DNA of 64,000 nt, taken from assembly GCF_028657195.3 (NCBI RefSeq), contig NZ_JANCPR020000016.1, positions 114,673-178,672 of the forward strand. The letters are read 5' to 3'. Numbering within the stretch: the stretch's first letter is position 1; every line of letters starts with the position of its first letter. The position numbers and the translations under genes are program-made. Under the pieces are notes generated by a model, which did no database searches, was not told the origin of the DNA, and saw only the letters and a program-made list of their open reading frames with translations. The stretch comes from Streptomyces iconiensis. GTDB lineage: Bacteria > Actinomycetota > Actinomycetes > Streptomycetales > Streptomycetaceae. This document shows, piece after piece, positions 8,146 to 15,963 of this stretch.

Positions 8146-9084
8146 ATGCCGAAGCTGACGCGTCCCCCGCATCTGGCACCCCACCTGGCGAAAGGCGCCC
8201 TCACCTCGCCCCGTAAGCGGCCCCCGTACAAGGGCGCGCGGCTGCCCCCTGACGAGGTCACGCTCGTGGGCGCCGCCGTGGACCCCGCACGGCTTCGCGC
8301 GTACAACGCGGTCTGCCGCTTCCGGGGCGGGGCCACGCTCCCGCCCACCTACCCGCACATCATGGCGTTCCCGCTGGCCATGCGGCTGATGGCGGCGGCG
8401 GACTTCCCGTTCCCGCTGCTCGGCCTCATCCATACGGGGATCACGGTGACGTGCCCCGTACCGCTCCCCGTCACCGCGCGGCCCACCCTCACCGTGCACG
8501 CCGAGGGGGTGGCCCCGCACCGCAAGGGGACGGAGTTCACGGTGGTCACCGGCGCCGAGCTGGACGGTACGACCGTATGGCACTCCCGCAGCACCTACCT
8601 GTGCCCGCACCGCACACGGGAGTCGGCCGCACGTGACACGGCGCGCGGGGAAGAGCCGGCGGGGCTTCCCGCGCGGGCGGCCTGGGACCTGCCCGCGGAT
8701 CTCGGGCGCCGGTACGCGGCGGCTTCAGGGGACCGCAACCCCATCCATCTCCACCCGCTCACCGCGCGGCTGTTCGGCTTCCCGCGGCCGATCGCGCACG
8801 GCATGTGGACGTTCGCACGCTGCCTGGCGGAACTGGACGGAGACAGCGAAGGAGGCGGAGGGGGCAAGGGGGGCGAACTCACCGAGGCGCGCGCCGTGTT
8901 CAAGGCCCCCGTGCCGCTTCCCGCCACCGTCACCTTCGGCGCCGACGGGACCGGCGCCTTCGCGCTGCGCGGCGAGGAACCACACGGCGGGCGCAGCCGT
9001 ACGCACCTCAGTGGACACGTGGAGCGGGCATCCAGCGGTGGCCCTTCATCAGGTTCTCCAGCCCCGCCCAGCAGAAGTTCATGA
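8146..9084 (+). CDS. MaoC/hydratase-2 family dehydratase (HtdX-like)
   Basis: This 312-residue double hot-dog protein has a degenerate N-terminal half and a C-terminal half with the hydratase-2 motif at about residues 190-220. In that motif YAAASGDRNPIH carries the catalytic Asp and His and is followed by GFPRPIAHGM. Such enzymes hydrate trans-2-enoyl-CoA or dehydrate 3-hydroxyacyl thioesters. It follows the FabG4-like reductase in one operon, matching mycobacterial fabG4-htdX, so the two enzymes probably carry out successive steps. The last 77 bases overlap the end of the convergent TetR gene; the final residues (Ser/Pro/Gly-rich) look like an added tail. Confidence 0.88.
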   Translation: MPKLTRPPHLAPHLAKGALTSPRKRPPYKGARLPPDEVTLVGAAVDPARLRAYNAVCRFRGGATLPPTYPHIMAFPLAMRLMAAADFPFPLLGLIHTGITVTCPVPLPVTARPTLTVHAEGVAPHRKGTEFTVVTGAELDGTTVWHSRSTYLCPHRTRESAARDTARGEEPAGLPARAAWDLPADLGRRYAAASGDRNPIHLHPLTARLFGFPRPIAHGMWTFARCLAELDGDSEGGGGGKGGELTEARAVFKAPVPLPATVTFGADGTGAFALRGEEPHGGRSRTHLSGHVERASSGGPSSGSPAPPSRSS

Positions 9085-9655
9085 GCGTCGCCGCCGTCTC
9101 CTTGGCCGAAGGGGCATCGTCCGTACGGGCGTTGGACCATTCGGCGAGGGACTCGGCGGCCCCCACGAGCGCGTGTGCCAGGCCCGACACCTCGCGCTCG
9201 GCCAGTTCACCGTCACAGCCCGCGTCCTTGGCCGCCTGGCCCAGCAGCAGCGTCACGATCGAGACGACCTCGACCCGCATCGCCGCGACCTCCCGCGCGA
9301 ACGGCTCGCCCTGCGTCCGCGCCCTGTACAGCACCGTCACCCCGTCGGGCCGTGCGGCCGTGTGCGCGAAGAAGGCACGCAGCCCGTTCCACAGCTGCTC
9401 GTCCGCCGGTATGTCCCGCTCCCGCGTCCCCTCCCGCACGGCCGCGATCAGCGCCCCCACCTCACGCCGCACACACGCCGTGAACAGCTCTTCCTTCGAC
9501 TTCAGATACAGATAGACCAGCGGCTTGGAGACCCCGGCCGCCTCGGCTATGTCATCCATCGAGGCGGCCTGGTACCCATGCCGCGCGAAGGCCCCCACCG
9601 CCGCGTCAAGCATCTGCCGCTCCCTGACTTCGCGCGGCATCCGCTTCTGCCCCAC
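9008..9655 (-). CDS. TetR-family transcriptional regulator
   Basis: This 215-residue protein has the TetR helix-turn-helix at about residues 10-55 (MLDAAVGAFARHGYQAASMD, then IAEAAGVSKPLVYLYLKSKE). The C-terminal ligand domain is alpha-helical. GTG at 9653-9655 is chosen as start with GGGG sites upstream; the ATG at 9638-9640 is an alternative five codons in. The frame stays open upstream, but that part lies over the symporter's 3' end and is a shadow. It converges on the MaoC gene with a 77-base overlap. It may control the thiolase/FabG/MaoC module through the palindromes at 6741-6767; that is inference from proximity. Confidence 0.85.
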   Translation of the reverse strand: MGQKRMPREVRERQMLDAAVGAFARHGYQAASMDDIAEAAGVSKPLVYLYLKSKEELFTACVRREVGALIAAVREGTRERDIPADEQLWNGLRAFFAHTAARPDGVTVLYRARTQGEPFAREVAAMRVEVVSIVTLLLGQAAKDAGCDGELAEREVSGLAHALVGAAESLAEWSNARTDDAPSAKETAATLMNFCWAGLENLMKGHRWMPAPRVH

Positions 9656-9753
9656 ACCCGTCAACCCCTTACCCCCACGAACTCCCCACCCACGAACCGG
9701 TCCTGACCAGCCTACGCGGGGCGCCGTCCGCGAGGCCGCTGAGAAGCCCGAAT

Positions 9754-9788
9754 GCCCGTGCCCGGCCGTAGTTGGCCGGGGCACGGGC
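9754..9788 (-). terminator. Strong GC-rich hairpin after the symporter gene
   Basis: A left arm GCCCGTGCCCGGCC (9754-9767) and a right arm at 9774-9788 pair over 14 bp with one bulged G and a 6-base loop. It lies 29 bases beyond the stop of the dicarboxylate symporter and also upstream of the TetR gene. There is no clear U-tract, as is usual in Streptomyces. Confidence 0.75.
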
Positions 9789-9816
9789 TGGGAACCCGCG
9801 GTACGTGCGGTGAGGG

Positions 9817-11160
9817 TCAGCTCACCGTGGCGGGAGTCTTGGCGGGTGCCGGCTCCGAAACCGTGGGATCGGCGTCCTCGATGCTGAAGCTGCGCGCGTT
9901 GTCGAAGGTCTCGCGGTCCAGGATCTTCTCCTTGGCGGAGACCAGGACCGGTATCACGACCTGCCCGGCGACGTTGGTCGCCGTGCGCATCATGTCGAGG
10001 ATGGGGTCGATGGCCAGCAGGAGGCCGACGCCCTCCAGCGGGAGGCCCAGGGTCGACAGGGTGAGGGTGAGCATCACGGTCGCGCCGGTGAGGCCCGCCG
10101 TGGCGGCGGAGCCGATGACCGAGACGAAGACGATCAGCAGGTACTCCTTGATGCCCATGTCGACGTGGAAGAACTCCGCCACGAAGATCGCCGCGATGGC
10201 CGGGTAGATCGAGGCGCAGCCGTCCATCTTGGTCGTCGAGCCGAACGGCACGGCGAAGGACGCGTACTCCTTGGGAACGCCCAGGCGCTCGGTCACCTTC
10301 TGCGTCAGCGGCATCGTGCCGACCGAGGAACGGGAGACGAAGGCGAGCTGGATCGCGGGCCAGGCACCCCTGAAGAACTGGAGCGGGTTGACCTTGGCGA
10401 CCGTGCCGAGCAGCAGCGGGTAGACGCCGAAGAGCACGATGGCGCAGCCGATGTAGATGTCGGCCGTGAACGTCGCGTAGCTGCCGATCAGGTGCCAGCC
10501 GTAGTCCTTGACGGCGGCGCCGATCAGGCCGATGCTGCCGATCGGGGCGAGGCGGATGATCCACCACAGCGCCTTCTGGAGCAGCGCCAGCACCGACTCG
10601 CCGAGGGACAGGATCGGTGCGGCCTTCTCACCGAGCTTGAGCGCGGCGATACCGACGACGACCGCCATGAAGACGATCTGGAGCACCTTCAGTTCGGTGA
10701 AGGGCGTGATGACGTCCGTCGGGATGATCCCGGTGAGGAAGTCCAGCCACGAGCCCGAAGTGTCCGGCTTGCCCGCGTCCTTGGGCGAGAGGCCCGTACC
10801 CGAACCGGGGTTGGTGAGCAGGCCGATCACCAGCCCGATGGCCACGGCGATCAGCGAGGTCGCCATGAACCACAGCAGTGTGCGGGTGGCGAGCCGCGCC
10901 GCGTTGTGCACGTTGCGCAGGTTGGTGATCGAGATGGTGATCGCGAAGAAGACGAGCGGCGCGACCGCCAGCTTCAGCAGCTGGATGAAGATCTCGCCGA
11001 CCTTCGTGAGCGTGGTGCCCAGCCAGGCGACGTCCCAGTTACGGGCGACCCAGCCGAGGACGACGCCGAGAACGAGACCGAGCAGGATCTGCGCCCAGAA
11101 GGGAATCCTGGGTATCCGGCGGCCGGTTGAAGGCGCGGGGGACGTATCGATCGAAGACAC
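9817..11160 (-). CDS. Dicarboxylate/amino acid:cation symporter (DAACS family)
   Basis: This 447-residue inner-membrane protein has the full set of helices of the GltP/DctA family. Diagnostic motifs are FVSRSSVGTMPLT (serine-rich re-entrant loop), GSTTKMDGCA, and DPILDMMRTATNVAGQ near residue 390, which form the substrate and sodium sites. It imports C4-dicarboxylates, glutamate or aspartate using Na+ or H+ gradients; which substrate cannot be told. The start ATG is followed by a short Ser/Thr/Pro-rich tail. The gene is monocistronic, with a strong hairpin downstream. A 23-bp inverted repeat about 213 bases upstream may be an operator. Confidence 0.92.
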   Translation of the reverse strand: MSSIDTSPAPSTGRRIPRIPFWAQILLGLVLGVVLGWVARNWDVAWLGTTLTKVGEIFIQLLKLAVAPLVFFAITISITNLRNVHNAARLATRTLLWFMATSLIAVAIGLVIGLLTNPGSGTGLSPKDAGKPDTSGSWLDFLTGIIPTDVITPFTELKVLQIVFMAVVVGIAALKLGEKAAPILSLGESVLALLQKALWWIIRLAPIGSIGLIGAAVKDYGWHLIGSYATFTADIYIGCAIVLFGVYPLLLGTVAKVNPLQFFRGAWPAIQLAFVSRSSVGTMPLTQKVTERLGVPKEYASFAVPFGSTTKMDGCASIYPAIAAIFVAEFFHVDMGIKEYLLIVFVSVIGSAATAGLTGATVMLTLTLSTLGLPLEGVGLLLAIDPILDMMRTATNVAGQVVIPVLVSAKEKILDRETFDNARSFSIEDADPTVSEPAPAKTPATVS

Positions 11161-11372
11161 GGACAGGCTCCGGAGGCTTCAGAGTTGGGTGGGGAGGAAG
11201 AGCGACGAGGGTTGCGCCGGAGAGTAGTCCGGCCGCGCGCTCAGCGACAGGTCGCCGACATGCAGCGGCAGAGATCGACATGCAGCCGTGCCACGAGCGC
11301 CAAGCTCATGTGCGCGTCAGAAGTGGTGGCTGCGGTTGTCATGGCCGTCACGCTAACACCCCCTCTTTGGCC

Positions 11373-11395
11373 TACCCAAAGCTTGCCTTTGGGTA
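11373..11395. promoter_or_regulatory. 23-bp inverted repeat, possible operator
   Basis: Perfect 9-bp arms TACCCAAAG and CTTTGGGTA flank a 5-base spacer. The sequence is AT-richer than its surroundings and lies upstream of the dicarboxylate symporter. It resembles a repressor or activator site more than a terminator. The protein that binds it is unknown. Confidence 0.5.
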
Positions 11396-11415
11396 ACAGG
11401 TACAGAAATGCTCAA

Positions 11416-11450
11416 CGCCCCATCGGGGAAGGGTGATTCCCGATGGGGCG
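11416..11450 (-). terminator. Hairpin downstream of the DUF4229 gene
   Basis: Perfect 12-bp arms CGCCCCATCGGG and CCCGATGGGGCG enclose an 11-base loop. The hairpin lies between the DUF4229 gene (minus strand) and the symporter promoter region, and probably insulates the symporter from read-through. Confidence 0.75.
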
Positions 11451-11539
11451 TCGCATGCGGTGTGACGAGGGTTACATCAGCGGCTGAGGGGGCCGGAAGA
11501 CGCCGCAGAAGCCGGCGAACGAACGCTCCCGCCGCCGGA

Positions 11540-11607
11540 CCGGGCAGGTGACCGAGTAGGGGCTCGGAACGGGCAGGTGACCGAGTACGGCTCCGAACCG
11601 GGCAGGT
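11540..11607. repeat. Imperfect tandem repeat, unit about 29 bp
   Basis: The unit CGGGCAGGTGACCGAGTA plus GGCTCGGAA occurs twice (from 11541 and 11569), and its start CGGGCAGGTG occurs a third time at 11598. It lies just beyond the 3' end of the DUF4229 gene. No function is evident. Confidence 0.55.
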
Positions 11608-11662
11608 GCCGCCCGCCGCCGGACCGAACCGGTGCCGAACCGAACCGGTGCCGGGTGCGGCT

Positions 11663-12010
11663 CTAGACCGAGCTGGTGCCGGTGCGCCGGGGGCCGCGCG
11701 GAGGCTGCGGGGCCGCCGCGTCGACGGCCGCGTCCTCCTGGCTCTGGTTGGCGGCCAGCCGCTCCTTGGCGCGGTCCACACCGCCCACGATCTGCTCGGA
11801 CATGGCGTCACGGTGCCTGCGCAGCAGCACATAGCTGAGGGGTGCCGAGATCACGAGCGCCAGCAGCACGAGCCAGACCGGATTGGACTTGCCGATGCCC
11901 GCGGGAACGAGCCCGAACTGCGCCAGCAGACCGACGACGATGAGGCAGCCGACGAAAATGCCAAGCCGCATGGTGGTGTAGCGAAGCGTCGCGTGCGACT
12001 TGCTGCTCAC
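11663..12010 (-). CDS. DUF4229 small membrane protein
   Basis: This 115-residue protein has two hydrophobic helices, at about 14-37 and 44-63, joined by a short loop. A basic LLRRHRDAMSEQI segment and a charged, Ala/Gln/Pro-rich cytoplasmic tail follow. This two-helix plus RRHRD pattern is that of DUF4229 proteins, which are common in Streptomyces and of unknown role. It lies in the same direction as the menaquinone genes to its right, 119 bases after the MqnE-like gene, and may be co-transcribed with them. Confidence 0.8.
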   Translation of the reverse strand: MSSKSHATLRYTTMRLGIFVGCLIVVGLLAQFGLVPAGIGKSNPVWLVLLALVISAPLSYVLLRRHRDAMSEQIVGGVDRAKERLAANQSQEDAAVDAAAPQPPRGPRRTGTSSV

Positions 12011-12129
12011 GGTGGGCCTCCAGGCTCAGGTGCGCCGAGGTTTCAAGGGTTTTGCGCGCATTACCAGTCAAGCACAGGGACCGCCGGCGATCTTCGAGGC
12101 CCCCGCCCTGCGCCCCGCCGCACCCGTGG

Positions 12130-13260
12130 TCACAACCGCATCGGCTGCGGCGCCTCACGCCGCTCAGGGTCCAGGCCCTCGTAGGAGCGCAGCACGCCGC
12201 GCCGCGCGTCCCGCTCGACGGGGCGGAAGCCCGAGTCCCGGATGAGGGTCAGCAGTTCCTCGCGTACGAGCACACCGGGCTCGCCGAGCGCCCCGGCCTG
12301 CGCCGCGTTCTCCGCCACGGGACCGGACAGTTCGTCGGCGCCGTGCTGGAGCACCAGCTGCGCGGTCTGCTCGCCGTGCGGAACCCAGCTCGCCGACAGG
12401 TGCGGAACGTTGTCGCACAGCAGCCGCGAGACGGCGAACGTGGTGAGGATCTCCGCGCCCGTCACCCCGTGCGGAGCGCCGGGGCTCAGCGGTACGAGCA
12501 CATCGAACCCGCCCGTCTCCTGCTGGAGCGCCCGCAGCGCGAGCGCACGGCCGACCCGGTCACCGGCCGCCTCGCCGTACCCGAAGTACAGCGTGGCCGG
12601 CGTCGGCAGGCCCCTGGCGTGCGCGAGGCGCAGCGTCCGCTCCTCGTCGGCCCAGGAGAGCCCGGGCCCGCCGGCCGTTCCGGCTGTGCCCACTGTGCCC
12701 GCTGTGTCTCCTGCGTCCCCCGCGTCCCCTGTGGACTGCCGCGGCTCGTCCCAGGACAGCGCGGACAGCCCGGCGGCGGCCAGCTCTTCGAGTACGCCGC
12801 CCTCCCCGGCGCCCGAGAGCGCGGCGAAGCGTACGACGTCAGCGACGGTGAAGCCGCGCACCGCGACCGGGTCGGGCAGCGCTGACCTCAGCGCCCCCAC
12901 GACCCGTACCGCTGACTCAGGGGCCAGCTCCGCACCGGCCCGCAGCCGCAGCGTCGTGGCGCCTTCCCCGGCCCAGGCCGTTGCGCGGCGCACCGCTTCC
13001 AGAGCGTCCGTGCGCTCGGTGATCTCCAGGACCCGCTCGACGGCGAAGGAGACGGTGTCGCCGTTCCTGCGGGTGCGCACCTCGTGCGCGAGCCCGCCGA
13101 GTCCGGCCAGATCGGCCGAGCCGTAGAGCGCGAGACCGTCCTCGTGGCTCAGCGGCTCCCCGGAACGGACCTTGATCGCAAGCTCGTCGAACCCGCCGAA
13201 CCCACCGAGTCCGTCCGGCCCGTCGAGCTGCTCGACCTGCGCCCGTGCGTCCGTGCCCAT
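12130..13260 (-). CDS. MqnE-related protein lacking the radical-SAM cysteines
   Basis: This 376-residue protein keeps several stretches typical of aminofutalosine synthase MqnE: the start region KVRSGEPLSHEDGLALY, HEVRTRRNGDTVSF, FAVSRLLCDNVPH, QTAQLVLQHGADEL, DSGFRPVERD and the ending EAPQPMRL. MqnE needs a CX3CX2C cluster motif soon after the NGD..F region to bind its iron-sulfur cluster. Here that stretch is shortened and has no cysteine; the only cysteine in the protein is in RLLCDN. A low-complexity Thr/Gly/Ala segment (about 192-214) replaces another conserved part. Catalysis of the radical step is therefore unlikely. It sits beside the UbiX, UbiA and UbiD genes, where MqnE itself is expected. 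It may be a pseudoenzyme or a decaying former MqnE. I am confident of the kinship but not of any role. Confidence 0.75.
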   Translation of the reverse strand: MGTDARAQVEQLDGPDGLGGFGGFDELAIKVRSGEPLSHEDGLALYGSADLAGLGGLAHEVRTRRNGDTVSFAVERVLEITERTDALEAVRRATAWAGEGATTLRLRAGAELAPESAVRVVGALRSALPDPVAVRGFTVADVVRFAALSGAGEGGVLEELAAAGLSALSWDEPRQSTGDAGDAGDTAGTVGTAGTAGGPGLSWADEERTLRLAHARGLPTPATLYFGYGEAAGDRVGRALALRALQQETGGFDVLVPLSPGAPHGVTGAEILTTFAVSRLLCDNVPHLSASWVPHGEQTAQLVLQHGADELSGPVAENAAQAGALGEPGVLVREELLTLIRDSGFRPVERDARRGVLRSYEGLDPERREAPQPMRL

Positions 13261-13330
13261 TCCGCGGCCACCTGCCTCAATCTGTCTGTTGCGCGCCTGC
13301 GCACGCAGAGTACGTCAGCCCCCGGCGCCG

Positions 13331-13783
13331 CTACTCCTCGGGCAGCTCGCCGACGCGGTTCTCCCACTTCGTGGAGAGCACGATCGTCGTACGGGTGCGC
13401 GAGACACCCGTCGTGCCGGACAGCCGCCGGATGGTGCGCTCCAGATCGTCCACGTCCCCCGCGCGGACCTTCAGCATGTACGAGTCGTCGCCCGCGATGA
13501 ACCAGCAGTCCTCGACCTCCTGGAGGCCGCGCAGCCGCGTGGCCACGTCCTCGTGGTCGGTGGCATCGCTGAGCTGGATGCCGATCAGAGCGGTGACGCC
13601 GAGCCCCAGCGAGGAGGCGTCAACGGTGGCGCGGTACCCGGTGATCACGCCGGCCGACTCCAGCCGGTTGATACGGTCCGTGACGCTCGGCCCCGAAAGA
13701 CCGACGAGCCGGCCGAGTTCGGCATAGGAGGCTCTGCCGTTCTCGCGCAGCGCCTGGATGAGCTGCCTGTCCACCGCGTCCAT
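13331..13783 (-). CDS. Lrp/AsnC-family transcriptional regulator
   Basis: This 150-residue protein has the N-terminal winged helix-turn-helix (LIQALRENGRASYAELGRLV then LSGPSVTDRINRLESAGVI) at residues 7-48. The RAM ligand-binding domain follows, with GDDSYMLKVRAGDVDDLERT near residue 97. Such proteins form octamers that sense amino acids or other small molecules. Its place between the MqnE-like and UbiX genes, in the same direction, suggests that it regulates or once regulated the menaquinone cluster. Confidence 0.9.
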   Translation of the reverse strand: MDAVDRQLIQALRENGRASYAELGRLVGLSGPSVTDRINRLESAGVITGYRATVDASSLGLGVTALIGIQLSDATDHEDVATRLRGLQEVEDCWFIAGDDSYMLKVRAGDVDDLERTIRRLSGTTGVSRTRTTIVLSTKWENRVGELPEE

Positions 13784-13843
13784 GGATGCTGCTGCCTCCC
13801 GTTGTCGAGTGCTGCCGTCACCAGCGACGTGCAGACAACGAAT

Positions 13844-14518
13844 CTAAGGCATGGAGCCGACCCCGCCTTGCCCCAGCTCCCCCTCCCAGCGCCGGTACAG
13901 CTTGTGCGGCACCCCGGCGGCATCCAGCGCTCGCCCCGCCACGAAGTCCACCAGGTCCTGAATGTGCCGCGCGCCCGCGTAAAAGGCGGGCGAAGCCGGC
14001 AGCACCACGGCGCCCGCCTCGTCCAGCGTGACGAGATGGCGCAGCGTCTGCCCGTGGAGAGGGGTCTCGCGCACGGCCACGACCAGCGGGCGGCGCTCCT
14101 TGAGCGTGACGCTCGCCGCACGCTGCAACAGGTCCTTGGACAGGCCCAGCGCGACCCCGGCCACGCATGCCGTGCTCGCCGGGACGATCAGCATCCCCCG
14201 TACCGGATACGAGCCCGAAGAGGGACCGGCCGCGAGGTCGCCGGGCGGCCAGTGCCGCACGCGTGAGGTGTCGGCCTCGAACGCGTCCGCGCTCCCGTCG
14301 GCTCCCCTCGCCAGCCATCGCCGCAGGTCGGCGTCCGCGTGCGCGTCCCGGAACGGGTGCCCGTTCTCGTCCAGGACCGTCAGCCGCGACGCACGGCTCA
14401 CCACGAGGTCGACGTCCTCTCCCGCGTGCAGCAGCCCGCGGATGACCGCTGCCGCATAGGGCGTCCCCGACGCCCCCGATACGCCTACGACCCAAGGTCG
14501 CCGTCCGGATTCGTTCAC
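13844..14518 (-). CDS. UbiX-family flavin prenyltransferase
   Basis: This 224-residue flavoprotein makes prenylated FMN, the cofactor of UbiD decarboxylases. Signature regions are VGVSGASGTPYAAAVIRGL near the start (FMN phosphate loop), VSRASR near residue 46, MLIVPASTACVAGVALGLS (125-143) and the C-terminal PLVVAVRETPLHGQTLRHL then FYAGARHIQDLVDFVAGRAL. Its partner UbiD is at 17862-19313. In the futalosine route such a pair removes the carboxyl group of the menaquinone precursor (compare MqnM/MqnL), so this is the likely role here. It is divergent from a lipoprotein gene. Confidence 0.92.
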   Translation of the reverse strand: MNESGRRPWVVGVSGASGTPYAAAVIRGLLHAGEDVDLVVSRASRLTVLDENGHPFRDAHADADLRRWLARGADGSADAFEADTSRVRHWPPGDLAAGPSSGSYPVRGMLIVPASTACVAGVALGLSKDLLQRAASVTLKERRPLVVAVRETPLHGQTLRHLVTLDEAGAVVLPASPAFYAGARHIQDLVDFVAGRALDAAGVPHKLYRRWEGELGQGGVGSMP

Positions 14519-14652
14519 ACCTCCGAGCGTACGTGCCCACGCCGCGCACCCCGCGATGTGCGGTCACACGAACCCGGGAGCACGGCGTGGGCGCTCCCAC
14601 AAAAACAGCAACAGGCGAGGAGCCACGAACGCACGCACGTACCCTCGTATGC

Positions 14653-15801
14653 ATGCGCCAGCGCCGTCCCCGTCAACTCGCCGCCACAGCGGCGTGCGCC
14701 ACCCTGCTCGCCGTCGCGATCACCGGCTGCTCGGCGGCCGAGAAACTCACCACGGGCCTGAAGGTGAAGCACGCCTTCGAGAAGCTGGGCGATCAGCCCT
14801 CGGCCTCGGTGATGCTCTCCGTCGACGGCACGCCGCAGGACGCGGACGCTTTCCTCCGCGCGGCCGGAGCCGCCAAGGGCCCCAAGACCCGTGACACGGC
14901 GGAACTGCTCTCCCGGGGAGAGCTGACCTTCGCAGTCGGCTCGGACCGCGAGGAGACCCCCCTCAAGGAGCTGGACCGCTCCGAACGCCTGCGCTTCGCG
15001 ACGGCCGTGAACTTCGGCGGCAAGGACGTGGTGGCCGCGAAGTCGGTCGAGGAGAAGCTGTATGTGCGGCTCAACCTGCGCTCTCTGGTGGCCCAGTTGG
15101 ACGGCTCCCACCGGGACCGCCAGCGCGCCCGCAAGATCGTCGGCCTTGCGGACGACCTCCCGCACACGCTCGGTTCGGCCAAGGACGCGCTGAAGGGCAA
15201 GTGGGTCGAGACCGATCCTGAGTCCTTCGACGACTTCGCGCGCGCGGCGCAGGAGATCACGGAGAGCGAGAAGAAGGGCGAGTTCGGCAAGCACGGCGCG
15301 GCCGTCTCGGAGGAGAGCGACAAGGCCAGCGAGCGCGTGGGCCGCGCCACGGCAGCGGGCCAGGCGCTGAACGGGGAGTCGGAGCGCGCGTTCCTGGAGG
15401 GCCTGGAGAAGACGCTCGGCGCACACGCGTCGTTCAAGAAGGCCGGCGAGTACGGCGGCGCCGACCACTTCACCGTCACGGTCCCAGCGCGCGACGCGGC
15501 GCCCGACCTCTCCCGCGCGCTGGAGGCACTGGGCGCACGGCTGGACCCCGCACAGGTGCCGGACCGGAAGGTGCGGGCCGACCTGGAGGTCAGGCGGGGC
15601 CAGCTGACAGGGCTGACGCTCAACCTGGAGCAGTTCCTCAGCGACGAGGCCCGCGCCAAGGGCGTGCACCTCCCGCTGCGCATGGTCTTCGGCAGCGGCG
15701 ACGCGGTCTCGGTCGAGGCACCCGACGGCGTGCGCGAGCTGAAGCCGCAGGATCTGCTGGCCGCCGTGATGTACGGAGCACTGGGCACGGGCGGCATCTG
15801 A
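14653..15801 (+). CDS. Putative lipoprotein, function unknown
   Basis: The protein of about 382 residues starts MRQRRPRQLAATAACATLLA and has a lipobox AITGC near residue 24, so it should be lipid-anchored on the outer face of the membrane. The mature part contains repeated LKELDRSERL/VNFGGKDVVAAKS-like beta segments, and the region DRKVRADLEVRRGQLTGLTLNLEQF resembles the beta-rich lipoprotein fold of LolA/LppX-like carriers. That assignment is tentative. ATG at 14653 is preferred over upstream in-frame starts because the signal peptide begins there. The gene is divergent from the UbiX gene, and nothing ties it to menaquinone synthesis except position. Confidence 0.7.
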   Translation: MRQRRPRQLAATAACATLLAVAITGCSAAEKLTTGLKVKHAFEKLGDQPSASVMLSVDGTPQDADAFLRAAGAAKGPKTRDTAELLSRGELTFAVGSDREETPLKELDRSERLRFATAVNFGGKDVVAAKSVEEKLYVRLNLRSLVAQLDGSHRDRQRARKIVGLADDLPHTLGSAKDALKGKWVETDPESFDDFARAAQEITESEKKGEFGKHGAAVSEESDKASERVGRATAAGQALNGESERAFLEGLEKTLGAHASFKKAGEYGGADHFTVTVPARDAAPDLSRALEALGARLDPAQVPDRKVRADLEVRRGQLTGLTLNLEQFLSDEARAKGVHLPLRMVFGSGDAVSVEAPDGVRELKPQDLLAAVMYGALGTGGI

Positions 15802-15963
15802 CGCCATCCTGGTTCCGCGAGGCGCCGGGGGGACCGAAGGAGTTCCGCACCCCCGGAAAAGGCCGCGGACCACCCCTCAGAAGAGGCAGCGGACCGAGGA
15901 ACTCCCGGCACGTTCCGTGCCGTTGTACGACCATACGGACACAGCCCCCCGAGGGAGGCGAGC

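Larger units (their letters stand above)
11161..11662. other. 502-bp spacer upstream of the symporter
   Basis: No gene is supported; the open frames here are low-complexity and lack homologous features. The region holds, from left to right, an inverted repeat (11373-11395), a strong hairpin (11416-11450) and imperfect direct repeats (11540-11607). Confidence 0.6.
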
